Positions 19,300 to 28,400 of a stretch of DNA of 64,000 bases are shown in pieces; the first letter of the stretch is position 1, and each line of letters begins with the position of its first letter. The position numbers and the translations under genes are program-made. Under the pieces are notes generated by a model. That model was not told the origin of the DNA, ran no database searches, and worked only from the letters and a program-made list of their open reading frames with translations. Source of the DNA: Oscillospiraceae bacterium (GTDB taxonomy: Bacteria; Bacillota; Clostridia; Oscillospirales; Oscillospiraceae); assembly GCA_017516005.1 (NCBI GenBank), contig JAFWDU010000022.1, positions 1 to 64,000 on the forward strand, given 5' to 3'.

Positions 19300-19848
19300 T
19301 CACTCTGCAATCACAGTCAAAAATCTTGCCTTGGTTTCACCGCCGCAGCGCTGACCGTGCGGAATGGTGGGATTGAAGTAGATGGAATCACCTTCGGTCA
19401 TGACAAATTCCTTGTCACCCAGGGTAACAATGACAGTGCCCTCCAGAATGAGATTGAATTCCTGTCCAGTATGGGTAATCAGCTTTGCCGGTGCATCATC
19501 CGGCTCCAGAGTCACCAGCAGAGGCTGCATAATCTTGTTTGTATACCGGTAGGCAAGGTCCTCAAAATGGTACTCCGGATTCCGGTTGACCACTTTTCCG
19601 CCGCCCCGGCGAATGACATGATAGGTGTCCAGATGTGCAAGCTGTCCGGTAACAATCTCTGCAAAATCCACCTTGAACTTATTGGCGATCTGATAAATGA
19701 CGCTGATGGGGACATCTTTTCCGTTTTCCTCATAACTGGCATATACATCTGGAGCAATGCCAAGCTCGGAAGCGAGCTGTTCAATGCTGTAATCGCTTGC
19801 TTCGCGAAGCTCACGAAGCCGTGCGCCGATTTCATTATATTCGTCCAT
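19300..19848 (-). CDS. XRE-family regulator with C-terminal cupin
   Basis: A 182-residue transcription factor with a helix-turn-helix (about residues 5-62, RLRELREASDYSIEQLASELGIAPDVYASYE) and a cupin barrel at the C-terminus (THTGQEFNLILEGTVIVTLGDKE, then GDSIYFNPTIPHGQ). Such proteins bind a small ligand in the cupin and often control the adjacent gene; here that is the acyl-CoA synthetase 20 bases downstream. Ligand and operator are not known. Confidence 0.85.
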   Translation of the reverse strand: MDEYNEIGARLRELREASDYSIEQLASELGIAPDVYASYEENGKDVPISVIYQIANKFKVDFAEIVTGQLAHLDTYHVIRRGGGKVVNRNPEYHFEDLAYRYTNKIMQPLLVTLEPDDAPAKLITHTGQEFNLILEGTVIVTLGDKEFVMTEGDSIYFNPTIPHGQRCGGETKARFLTVIAE

Positions 19849-19886
19849 GGGTTCCCCTTCCTTCCGATCTGAATTTACTGGTTTTC

Positions 19887-19916
19887 ATCATATCTCTCTG
19901 CAACGGCCGCTGTCAA
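19887..19916 (-). promoter_or_regulatory. Promoter of the XRE-cupin/acyl-CoA synthetase operon
   Basis: TTGACA (19916-19911), 18 bases, TATGAT (19892-19887) on the minus strand, about 40 bases before the regulator's ATG. Confidence 0.65.
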
Positions 19917-20038
19917 CCAAAACACTATTTCCGCAAGCTTTTTTGGCGATATGACGAAGTAAGGTATGCAAAACCGCCTTTGAACTGCACATCCTGAGAT
20001 GTCCTCCCGCCGATTTTCAGACACCGGTCGGTTTTTCA

Positions 20039-20067
20039 TTGAAGAACCAGCGCCGATAAGGTATACT
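20039..20067 (+). promoter_or_regulatory. Promoter of the SUV3-like helicase gene
   Basis: TTGAAG (20039-20044), 17 bases, TATACT (20062-20067). The predicted start of transcription leaves a leader of about 30 bases. Confidence 0.6.
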
Positions 20068-20102
20068 TGATACAGAGAATTCACCGGCGGAAGGGAGTGC
20101 GC

Positions 20103-22346
20103 ATGATGGCAAGAAATCAGCCCCACGGAAACTATAATGCCTCTGAACTCCGCAGCCGCGGCTGGACAAATCAGCTGATGCGCGAACTTCTGCCCAAACC
20201 GGGCTACCAGGTAATCCTTGGAAATCGTGTCCGATTCTGGCCGAAAGCGACGGTTCTTCAGGCTGAGCGGGATCCGCGCTTTGCTGCAGCTAAAATTCAG
20301 AAAGCGAACGAATCCGCCTCTGTCCCGAGAGACTATTCCGCAGAGATTCAGGCCTCTCTGGATGCCGCCATGAGCGCGGAGGATGCTTCCCCCGAAACGG
20401 TCCGGCAGATCGCCATGCATTATCATCGCGGAATTCAGTACCTGATCAGCGTCCCGAACCCCGGTCATCTCAAGCGGCAGAACCAGGTTTTTTCCCAGCT
20501 CTCGGAATTCCTTGCATTGGAGCACCATTGCAAAATGGCCGCGCTTTCCGGTGTCCTTCACAATTTCGCCAGAGTCGCGCCCTGGATGGCCGAGAATCCT
20601 TCCTCCCCCATTACCCACCAGGTTTTTTCCAGTTATTCCGCCGTTCTCCGCCATATCGCGCAGAGTGCATATTCCGCATTCCGTTCCGCCCAGCCGGAGG
20701 CGGATGTGCGGCAGATGCTTGCCAGAGACGATTTTCCCTCTCTGCTCATGCTCAACCAGGGGCTGCCCGGTGTCTGGTCTGTGTGGTATGTCCCGCAGGC
20801 CATTCAAACCAGCCTGCAGCTTCTCATGGCGCTCAACCCCAAGGATGAGTATTCGAAGGCACGCGCGCTGCACCGGCGGTTCATTCTCCACCTGGGCGGA
20901 ACCAACACGGGAAAAACCTATGCCGGATTCCAGCGCCTCATTGCCGCAAAGAGCGGCGTTTATCTGGCCCCTCTCCGTCTTCTTGCGCTTGAGGCGCAGG
21001 AAACGCTTCTTGATGCCGGTGTGGCATGCAGCCTTGCCACAGGAGAAGAGGAGGATTATCAGGAGGGTGACACCCACGTGGCGGCCACAGCCGAAAAGCT
21101 GGATCTGGCCAAGACCTACCAGGTTGCCGTGATCGATGAGTGTCAGATGATTCAGGATGCCCAGCGGGGCTACGCCTGGACCCGGGCCATTCTCGGCGTT
21201 CTGGCAGAGGAGGTGCACCTGTGCGCCGCACCCGAAGCGAAACAGATTCTCATCCGTCTGATCGAGAGCTGCGGCGACAGCTATGAAATTGAGGTGCATG
21301 AACGGAAAACACCGCTTCTGATGATGCGCCATACCGTGGATTATGAACGGATTCAGCCGGGTGACGCCCTGATCACCTTCTCCAAAATCAGCGTTCTGAG
21401 TGTGGCAGAGGATCTGCGTCAGGCGGGAAAAGAGCCTGCCATCATTTACGGGGCGCTTCCCTATTCCACCCGCCGCAAGCAGATGGAAAGCTTCCTTGCC
21501 GGAGACACCCAGTACGTTGTCTCCACGGATGCCATTGGAATGGGTCTGAATCTTCCCATCCGCCGCATTCTTTTTATGGAGACCCAGAAGTACGACGGAA
21601 CCGAACGCCGGGATCTGAAACCTGAGGAGATACAGCAGATTGCCGGCCGGGCCGGCCGCTTCGGCATGTATGACCGGGGCTATGTGGGAGCGACGGAAAA
21701 CCTGGGCGCCATTCGCGCCGGGATGGAAGCCGTGATTCCCCCCATTCAGCACGCCGTTCTTGGTTTTTCCGACCTGGTGCTGCAGGCTGACTTTGATCTT
21801 CTGGAAGTGCTCACGGAGTGGAACCGGATGCCCACCATTGAGCCATACCGAAAACTGGATATTACCCGGTATATCACCCTGATCTCCAAAATGCGGGAGC
21901 GCGGCTTCCTTCTGTCAAAGGAACTGGAACTCCGCGCGGCGAATATTCCCTTCGATGAAACGGAGGAGGAACTTGAGGAGCTCTTTTTCTATTTCCTCCG
22001 GCGCTGGTCCCAGGGCGAACCGGTAGAACAGCCGGGGCTTGCGGAAGAGGCTTATCCGACTCTGCCGAAGCTGGAACTGTACTACCGGAAGCTGGATCTT
22101 TACTTTTCTTTCTGCAAGGCTTTTGACTGCCCGGTCGATCTGGATCTGCTCTATGAACGCAGGGAGCAGGTTGCAGACGAGATCAACGAGATTCTTCTGC
22201 ACCGCCTGCGGAGCAATATCCGTTTCTGTGAACAGTGCAAACGGCCTCTTCCTCCCCACCATCGGGGCAAGCTGTGCGATACCTGTTTCCGGCGTCAGTT
22301 CAGCGGCGGCTCTCAGCAGCCCTGGCATGCCCGGCGCAAGCGCTGA
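20103..22346 (+). CDS. SUV3-like ATP-dependent RNA helicase
   Basis: A superfamily 2 helicase of 747 residues most like the mitochondrial/bacterial Suv3 family, which unwinds RNA for degradation by exoribonucleases. Walker A is GGTNTGKT (near 264), Walker B VIDECQMIQDAQRGYAWTRA (near 342), and motif VI QIAGRAGRFG (near 511). The long N-terminal part (1-255) is not recognised. The end carries CEQC and CDTC about 15 residues apart, a likely zinc knuckle. ATG 20103 follows GGAAGGGAG; ATG 20106 is an alternative. The gene is monocistronic. RNA specificity is inferred from the family only. Confidence 0.85.
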   Translation: MMARNQPHGNYNASELRSRGWTNQLMRELLPKPGYQVILGNRVRFWPKATVLQAERDPRFAAAKIQKANESASVPRDYSAEIQASLDAAMSAEDASPETVRQIAMHYHRGIQYLISVPNPGHLKRQNQVFSQLSEFLALEHHCKMAALSGVLHNFARVAPWMAENPSSPITHQVFSSYSAVLRHIAQSAYSAFRSAQPEADVRQMLARDDFPSLLMLNQGLPGVWSVWYVPQAIQTSLQLLMALNPKDEYSKARALHRRFILHLGGTNTGKTYAGFQRLIAAKSGVYLAPLRLLALEAQETLLDAGVACSLATGEEEDYQEGDTHVAATAEKLDLAKTYQVAVIDECQMIQDAQRGYAWTRAILGVLAEEVHLCAAPEAKQILIRLIESCGDSYEIEVHERKTPLLMMRHTVDYERIQPGDALITFSKISVLSVAEDLRQAGKEPAIIYGALPYSTRRKQMESFLAGDTQYVVSTDAIGMGLNLPIRRILFMETQKYDGTERRDLKPEEIQQIAGRAGRFGMYDRGYVGATENLGAIRAGMEAVIPPIQHAVLGFSDLVLQADFDLLEVLTEWNRMPTIEPYRKLDITRYITLISKMRERGFLLSKELELRAANIPFDETEEELEELFFYFLRRWSQGEPVEQPGLAEEAYPTLPKLELYYRKLDLYFSFCKAFDCPVDLDLLYERREQVADEINEILLHRLRSNIRFCEQCKRPLPPHHRGKLCDTCFRRQFSGGSQQPWHARRKR

Positions 22347-22555
22347 GGCCCGACTGAAACAGGTAAGTCATCCTGGACTCATTCGCCAAAGGCCGCCCGT
22401 CACAGTGAGAATCCCCTTCCATCACACTCCGCTTCTCTTTCTATATAGTGAGATTATGAAAACGATCCTTGTGTGAACTGACTGTTCCTCATACGGATTC
22501 CCGGCTCACGGACCTCATTCACAAATTGTTTACACATTAACTGTTTGCATGCTGC

Positions 22556-22584
22556 TTGACAAAAGCGCCCCTCTGTGGTATATT
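22556..22584 (+). promoter_or_regulatory. Promoter of the riboswitch-SPFH unit
   Basis: TTGACA (22556-22561), 17 bases, TATATT (22579-22584). Transcription should begin near 22591, right at the 5' end of the structured leader. Confidence 0.8.
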
Positions 22585-22591
22585 GTTCATG

Positions 22592-22675
22592 CAAAAGGGA
22601 GTAGTTCCCCGCGGGCATGCGGGGTGCGGGACCGTCAGTACAGCAGACAATGCTCGGAAACGCAGAGACCTGTTG
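22592..22675 (+). promoter_or_regulatory. Probable yybP-ykoY (Mn2+) riboswitch aptamer
   Basis: The leader begins AAAAGGGAGTAG and closes with CAGAGACCTGTTG, matching the two conserved loops of the yybP-ykoY aptamer (GGGGAGUAG and GAGACCUUUG types). CAAAAGG at 22592-22598 can pair with CCTGTTG at 22669-22675 with one mismatch, and CCCCGC/GCGGGG forms an inner hairpin. A strong terminator follows at once, as in other members. A covariance search is needed to confirm the class. Confidence 0.55.
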
Positions 22676-22683
22676 AGGCTTTA

Positions 22684-22722
22684 ACGAGACTTTTACCAAG
22701 CGGTAAAGGTCTCGTTTTTTTT
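22684..22722 (+). terminator. Riboswitch expression-platform terminator
   Basis: A 14-bp stem (22684-22697 with 22702-22715, one G-T pair, loop AAGC) is followed by eight T. It lies between the aptamer and the SPFH gene, so it should attenuate that gene conditionally. Confidence 0.85.
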
Positions 22723-22858
22723 GTACCTTTCCGCGTATCGAAAGGAGGAAGTAAACCGCACCGCGAATCACACTGTCATCTGAACCCCCTGTCGGGCGCA
22801 GATGACAATCCACACTGGCTTCAGCCTTGAAGCAGAACCGTTTGAAAGGAGAATTACG

Positions 22859-23755
22859 ATGTTTCTTTTTATCATTGCACTGATCCTTCTGATTGCCGGA
22901 ATCATTATCGGCACATCTTTGAAGAAGAAATGGATCCCCATCATTGCAGCGCTTGTCTGCATGGTGCTGGTGGTGCTCAGCTGCGTACGCGTTGTACCCA
23001 CCGGCCACACAGGCGTGGTCACTGAATTCGGAAAAGTGGAAAACTACACACTGGATTCCGGAGCGCATTTCGTAGCACCCTGGAAGAGTGTCATCAACAT
23101 GGACAACCGCGTCCAGAAAAAGAACGTGGAACTGCCCTGCTTCTCCTCCGATATTCAGGAAGTGAACATGTCCTACACGGTAAACTATCAGATCCGGAAA
23201 GCGGACGCCATGACGCTCTACAGCACGGTTGGTGTCAGCTACTATGAAACGGTCATTGCGCCGAACATTGCCGAAGCTGTCAAAGTAGCCACTGCGCGCT
23301 ACACGGCAGAAGATCTGGTGGGTATGCGCGACAGCCTGGCACTGGAAATCGAAGCCATTCTCTCTGACAAGCTTTCCCAGTACAACATTGAACTGGTTGG
23401 CACAAGCATTGAGAATATGGACTTCACAGATGTCTTTACGCAGGCAGTTGAGGCAAAGCAGGTCGCACAGCAGAACAAGCTCCGTGCCCAGACGGAAGCA
23501 GAGCAGAAAGTCATTGAGTCTGAAGCGGCAGCTCAGATCAAGAAGATCGAAGCGGATGCCGCAGCTTATGAAGTACTTGCACGCGCCGAAGCGGAAGCGG
23601 AGGCAAACCGTAAGATTTCCGAGTCTCTGACAGAGAACCTCATTGACTACACCTATGCTCAGACCTGGAACGGCGAGCTGCCGACCATTATGTCCGGTAC
23701 CGACGGTGCCGTGATTGTGAATGCCGGAGACCTGATCGAAACGATTACCGAATAA
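22859..23755 (+). CDS. SPFH/prohibitin-domain membrane protein
   Basis: A 298-residue protein with two N-terminal hydrophobic stretches (residues about 2-20 and 25-43), then an SPFH/band-7 domain (RVVPTGHTGVVTEFGKVENYTLDSGAHFVAPW) and a charged Ala/Glu-rich coiled coil (about 190-265: QAVEAKQVAQQNKLRAQTEAEQ and on). Such proteins form membrane scaffolds or cages and often associate with proteases or stress responses. ATG 22859 has GAAAGGAGAATTAC before it. It lies behind a riboswitch-terminator, so metal-dependent control is possible. A second leader hairpin (22774-22782 with 22799-22807) precedes the ribosome site. Confidence 0.88.
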   Translation: MFLFIIALILLIAGIIIGTSLKKKWIPIIAALVCMVLVVLSCVRVVPTGHTGVVTEFGKVENYTLDSGAHFVAPWKSVINMDNRVQKKNVELPCFSSDIQEVNMSYTVNYQIRKADAMTLYSTVGVSYYETVIAPNIAEAVKVATARYTAEDLVGMRDSLALEIEAILSDKLSQYNIELVGTSIENMDFTDVFTQAVEAKQVAQQNKLRAQTEAEQKVIESEAAAQIKKIEADAAAYEVLARAEAEAEANRKISESLTENLIDYTYAQTWNGELPTIMSGTDGAVIVNAGDLIETITE

Positions 23756-23793
23756 ATGACTGATGCATGGTTCGTTCCGGAACCGATACCCTT

Positions 23794-23823
23794 CTCGGGC
23801 GGCAACTGCCGCCCGAGTTTTTT
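23794..23823 (+). terminator. Terminator of the SPFH gene
   Basis: Perfect 10-bp GC-rich stem CTCGGGCGGC/GCCGCCCGAG with loop AACT, followed by six T. Confidence 0.9.
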
Positions 23824-23900
23824 AACACCCGCTCTATCTGGAACGTTTCCCGCAGAGTACGTGTCTGATGATACACGCTGCGCTCAGGTCCATAATTCGC

Positions 23901-23929
23901 TTGACTCATACAACAAACAGGTGTATGAT
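23901..23929 (+). promoter_or_regulatory. Promoter of CGD-like unit 1
   Basis: TTGACT (23901-23906), 17 bases, TATGAT (23924-23929), 35 bases before the first gene of the unit. Confidence 0.75.
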
Positions 23930-23964
23930 TAATTTACAATAAAAAACGAAGGAGCTGGTTCATT

Positions 23965-24837
23965 ATGAAATACGTACCCGAAAAAGGACCGAAGCGCGGC
24001 GTATCCATTTACAGCTATTCCGATCTGTTCTCCCTGGGTCTGACTCTGGAAGACTGCTTCAAGGAAATGCAGGACATGGGCGCACACGGCGTAGAGATCC
24101 TGGCGAACTCCCACATTGACGGCTATCCGGAACTGACGGACGAGTTCCTGGAGAAGTGGTGGAGCCTCTGCGAGAAGTATGAGATCATTCCCGCCGAGTA
24201 CGGCCACTGGATTGACGGCCGCATGTGGGCAGACCGCATGCTGACTGTGGACGAGGCAGTCGAGTATTTGGAGAGAGACTTCGAGTATGCGCACAAGCTG
24301 GGCTTCCACTGCCTGCGCACGAAGCAGACCGTTATCAACGGCGTTCTGGATCCGGTGGAGAACTGGAGAGACATCATCACCGCTGCAACGCCCGCAGCCG
24401 AGAAGTATGACGTTGTGATGCTTCCCGAGATTCACGGCCCCACGATTCTGGAGCAGCAGATGGTGCAGGACTTCTGCGAATATGTGGACAAGACCGGCAC
24501 GAAGTCCTTCGGACTGAACATTGACTTCTCCGTGTTCAGCGTACAGCCGAACCGCCGCACCGGCGAGGTCCGCAATTCCAAGCCGGAAGCACTCAAGGAC
24601 TACCTGCCCTATGTGAAGTGCTGCCACGCGAAGTTCACCTCCATGGTGCCCGATGACACGTACATGTTCCGCGAAGAGTGGATCCCCTATCCCGAGATTC
24701 TGAAGGTTCTGCAGGACAACAACTGGGACGGCTGGATGGTCGCCGAGTACGAAGGCAAGAACCGCGGCGATGAGAACTATCTGTCCGAGATGCTGCATCA
24801 GCATCAGATCCTCATGAAGAACTGCCTGGGCTACTAA
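23965..24837 (+). CDS. TIM-barrel C-glycoside deglycosidase alpha-like subunit 1 (short type)
   Basis: A 290-residue protein of the sugar phosphate isomerase/epimerase TIM-barrel superfamily. The small gene that follows is a DUF6379-type beta subunit, which makes this most like the alpha subunit of C-glycoside deglycosidases (DgpC, CarB, DfgA type). Those split 3-oxo C-glycosides using a divalent metal. Likely ligands are Glu155 (LPEIH), Asp187 (NIDF), His221 (CCHAKF) and Glu261 (AEYEG). His81 in EYGHW is conserved in all short paralogues here. ATG 23965 has GAAGGAG before it. It is closest to alpha 2 at 38319, sharing the start MKYVP-KGPKRGVSIYSYS. Substrate unknown. Confidence 0.75.
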   Translation: MKYVPEKGPKRGVSIYSYSDLFSLGLTLEDCFKEMQDMGAHGVEILANSHIDGYPELTDEFLEKWWSLCEKYEIIPAEYGHWIDGRMWADRMLTVDEAVEYLERDFEYAHKLGFHCLRTKQTVINGVLDPVENWRDIITAATPAAEKYDVVMLPEIHGPTILEQQMVQDFCEYVDKTGTKSFGLNIDFSVFSVQPNRRTGEVRNSKPEALKDYLPYVKCCHAKFTSMVPDDTYMFREEWIPYPEILKVLQDNNWDGWMVAEYEGKNRGDENYLSEMLHQHQILMKNCLGY

Positions 24838-24857
24838 TCGGAGAAGGAGAAAAAACC

Positions 24858-25301
24858 ATGCTAGAAAAAGAAGAAATCCAGTATCGCGGTTTCCGCAATC
24901 TTTATGACGAGAACGGTGAGGCATGCGGTTTCGAGTTCTGCCTCCGTTCCACCTACTACCGCGGCGTATGGCTGAGCCAGCTGCGCGTCGGCCGCGTCAT
25001 CGTGGACGGCGAGGAGTTCCTGGCGGATTCGGGCAATGTGACCTGGATCATCCGCGGACAGGAGTACACCCCTGCTGAGATGGCCAAAGACAATATCCAC
25101 TTCTGGGCAATGACTGAAGTGGCCACGATCCGCGTCAAGAAGCCGGGCGGCCTTGCTCAGGGCTATCATGATGTAGCGGTTCGCTGGGGCTGGTCCTCCT
25201 CCTATATTTCTCCCGCCAGAGAAGTATTTGACGATACCCAGGAGAGCCCGACCATGATGCGCGACAACAACACTTCCAAACGCAGAATGCTCATGGTCTG
25301 A
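24858..25301 (+). CDS. C-glycoside deglycosidase beta-like subunit 1 (DUF6379)
   Basis: A 147-residue protein matching the small beta subunit that completes the active site of C-glycoside deglycosidases. Hallmarks shared with the other betas here are RGFRNLYDENGEACGFEF, YYRG, VDGEEF and the KKPGGLAQGYHDV loop. It follows alpha 1 by 20 bases with GGAGAAAAAACC before the ATG, so the two should be made together. It has no signal peptide and should be cytosolic. Confidence 0.75.
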   Translation: MLEKEEIQYRGFRNLYDENGEACGFEFCLRSTYYRGVWLSQLRVGRVIVDGEEFLADSGNVTWIIRGQEYTPAEMAKDNIHFWAMTEVATIRVKKPGGLAQGYHDVAVRWGWSSSYISPAREVFDDTQESPTMMRDNNTSKRRMLMV

Positions 25302-25362
25302 GTCTTTCGCAGCAGGCTGCAGACGCACAGCCGCCATGAATCTACAAATCCATAAAGATACT

Positions 25363-25399
25363 GGAGGCACGGCGCTTTTTCACAAGCTGCCGTGCCTCC
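25363..25399 (+). terminator. Hairpin after unit 1 (possible bidirectional terminator)
   Basis: A perfect 11-bp stem GGAGGCACGGC/GCCGTGCCTCC lies between unit 1 and the convergent addA gene. The T content after it is weak (GTTCGTTT), so termination efficiency is uncertain. Confidence 0.45.
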
Positions 25400-25492
25400 G
25401 TTCGTTTCCCTGTCCGGCTGATTCTGAGAGCTCCGCGTTGTTCCGCCAGATACAGGGATTTATTCCGTTTTATTCTGAAAGATGGAATCGCC

Positions 25493-28400
25493 TTACAGGA
25501 TCTGAACGCCTGCAGAGGTTGCGAAGAACCACAGATATCTCTTCTTAACCGGTTTTCCATAGATCTTCGCAAGGGCATTTGAATAGGCGAACAACTGTCC
25601 CCGGTAGTAATCTGCCCGTTCGGGTTCCTCTCCCGGCTTCAGACGGTCTGTTTTGAAATCAATCACGGTCAGTCCGTCCGGCTCATTGAGGAAACAGTCC
25701 ACAACGCCCTGCAGAAGCACCTCTTCTCCCGCACACATGGGATCAAACAGATCCGCCGGCATTAAAACCGAGAATTTGAATTCCCGGACGAGCTCCCTGC
25801 CTTCCCGGATTCTTCTTCCGATTCCCGAAGAGAAGAAGGCCTCGATCTGATCACCATTCACGGCCTGCGCTTCCAGGTGAGTCAGGTACTTTTCTTCTTC
25901 CAGCCTCTGTATTTCCTGAGAAATGCCTTCTCTGTCCGAACATTTGCCAAAGTCAGCATACTGCATAAACAGATGCATGGCTGTGCCCCGTTCCGAAGCA
26001 GTCAGTGTCTTCACACCGGCAAAATCCGGCTTGGGAAACCGGATGAGAGGGGGTGAATCCCAGGGTTCCCCATCCGAGAGTTCTTCATCCAGGAATCTGC
26101 CTTTCAGCTGCGTGGCTGTCAGTTTCGCCGGCATGGACGAAGCTGCGCGGCCGGCATCATCCTGAGTGAGCAGGGAGTCCAGGGACTCCGGCCAGGAAAT
26201 CCGGACAGCTGTTTCATTCGGCGCAGATGTGCCCACACTGTCATACTGTTCATTCTCATGAAATTCAATGCGCCAGTTGGAGGACGGAACTCGAAGCTCT
26301 GACGGGCGGTTTCCATCCAGATGCAGCTGGCCGGCATCCATTCTGGTTACTGCGGTCTGCAGAATCCAGTCGCTGGGGCGGACAGCCGCCGCAACCGTCT
26401 GGCTGGGAACCGGGTATTCGGCATCCTGCAACATTCCTGACAGTCTGCTGCGAATATGCGCGTCACAGCAGCTCATGATCAGCCGTTCTCTTGCTCTGGT
26501 CATTCCCACATACAGGATCCGCTCTTCCTCCGATTTGGCCTCCCGTTCTTTCACATCCCTTAATGCCATTTTTGCAATCGTGGGATATTTGGCTCTTGCC
26601 TTCTCATTGACGGTGTCTGCCGCCACGCCCCATTCCGGATGTGTCAGAAGAGACGCAGACAAGTCCTTGAGATTCATCTTTCTGGACAGATCCGGCAGAA
26701 ATACAATGGGAAACTCCAGCCCCTTGGAACTGTGAATGCTGCGGATCTGAACACCTGACACAACAGATGACGGTGCACTCAGTTTCTGATCGCGTTCCTC
26801 CATCTCATCGAGTTCCTGCAGAAACTGCTGGAGACTCTTCCCTTCCGAGGAAGCACTGCAGATGATCTGAAGAAAGCTGCTGAATTTCTGTTTCCGTCCC
26901 GCAGCGTCTGCGTGAGCTTCCATAAAAGCGTTCAGGTCCATCCGTACAAGCAGTTCCTGCGTCAGTTCCTCCAGGCTGAGCGCAGGCCGAAGGCCGCGCA
27001 GACGTTCCAGTTCCTGAAGGAATGCCGAATTCTTTTCACGATGCGCCGTGAGTGCCTCATACAGACACGTTTCCTTTGATTCCGCGCGCATGAGTGCAAG
27101 GTCCGATACGTGATAGCCCCACACCGGGCTCAGGAGAACTGCCGTCAGGGGAATATCCTGCCGCGGATTATCGATGACCTGCATCATACTCCGGAGCAGC
27201 TGGACCTCCTCTGAAAGGAGCAGATCGTCAGAACTTTCATAACCTGCCGGAATTCCGCACTTTGTCAGTGCTTTCAGATACGCCGGTGCTGCATTGGCCG
27301 CAGCGCGGAGAAGGATCACAATATCCTTCGGCTCAATCGGTCTTGCACTGCCATCGTCCCCTGAAACCGTTCCATTCTGAAGAAGCTGCGCAATTCTTTC
27401 CGCGACAAAGGCAGCCTCCACCGTCAGGGACTTTGTCTCCTCCTCGTCATCCGAAGGGTCGATGACATGAAGTTCCACGCTTGGGCTCTCAGCCTCTGCG
27501 GAAGGTCTGCCCGGGAGCAGTGCCTCATCCTCTCCGTATTCCAGCTCCCCCACGTCCTCGGACATGATGCCGCGGAATACATCGTTGACCGCATCGAGAA
27601 TTTCCGGCCGGGAGCGGTAATTGGTGCTCAGCAGGAGTTTGGATTCCCTGCGCGTTTCTCCCTCCTCTGCCAGAGGAAACCTTCTGTATTTCTCCAGGAA
27701 AATCGTGGGATCCGCCAGGCGGAAACGGTAGATGGACTGTTTCACATCCCCGACAAGGAACCGGTTCCCTTCCGGCCGCTCCAGAGCGGCAAAGATCGCC
27801 TCCTGGACCTGGTTGGAATCCTGATATTCATCGACCATGATCTCACGCCAGCGAAGAGACAGTTCCTTTGCAGTCTCAGTCGGCTTTCCGTCTTTCCTGT
27901 ACAGCAGCCGGAGCGTATGCTGTTCCAGATCACTGAAATCCAGCGCCCCGATTCTTGCCTTCTCAGCCGCATAGCGCTCACGGAAATCCTCCGTCAGGGC
28001 AAACAGCGCCCGGATTGCCGCACCGGATTTGCGAAGATCCTCCAGCGCTTCCTCCTGACTGACCGCAAAGGGAAGCAGTGCTTTCTCTATTTTATCCTGT
28101 GTTTTTTTCCTGACGCTCTTGAGATATTCCGCCAGTTCTTTATCCGCACAGCCCTTGGAGCTTTTCAGTTTGCCCCAGTCCGGAACTGCAAGCGAATGGA
28201 TGCCGTTCCAGTCTTCCACCTCCAGAATCCGGCGGATCGTCTGCACATTCTGTGAAAACACCGGCAGATAGTTCTTCTCCAGCACCGGATCCCCGTACAT
28301 TCTGCGGCATGCACGTTCCAGCGCATCGGCACTTTCCTCCAGCATCTTCTGCATCCTGCGGATCATCTGCCTGCCCCAAGGTGTCGCCGCTGCATCTTCT

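Noticed and set aside
19875..21752. 625-codon minus-strand frame opposite the SUV3-like helicase
   Set aside because: The opposite strand has full helicase motifs and a good start; the frame has Cys/His/Leu-rich antisense composition.
23965..24837. Reading the TIM-barrel genes as ordinary xylose isomerase or hydroxypyruvate isomerase
   Set aside because: The superfamily fold fits, but each complete copy sits beside a DUF6379-type partner, which is characteristic of C-glycoside deglycosidases and not of those isomerases. The precise activity remains unproven.
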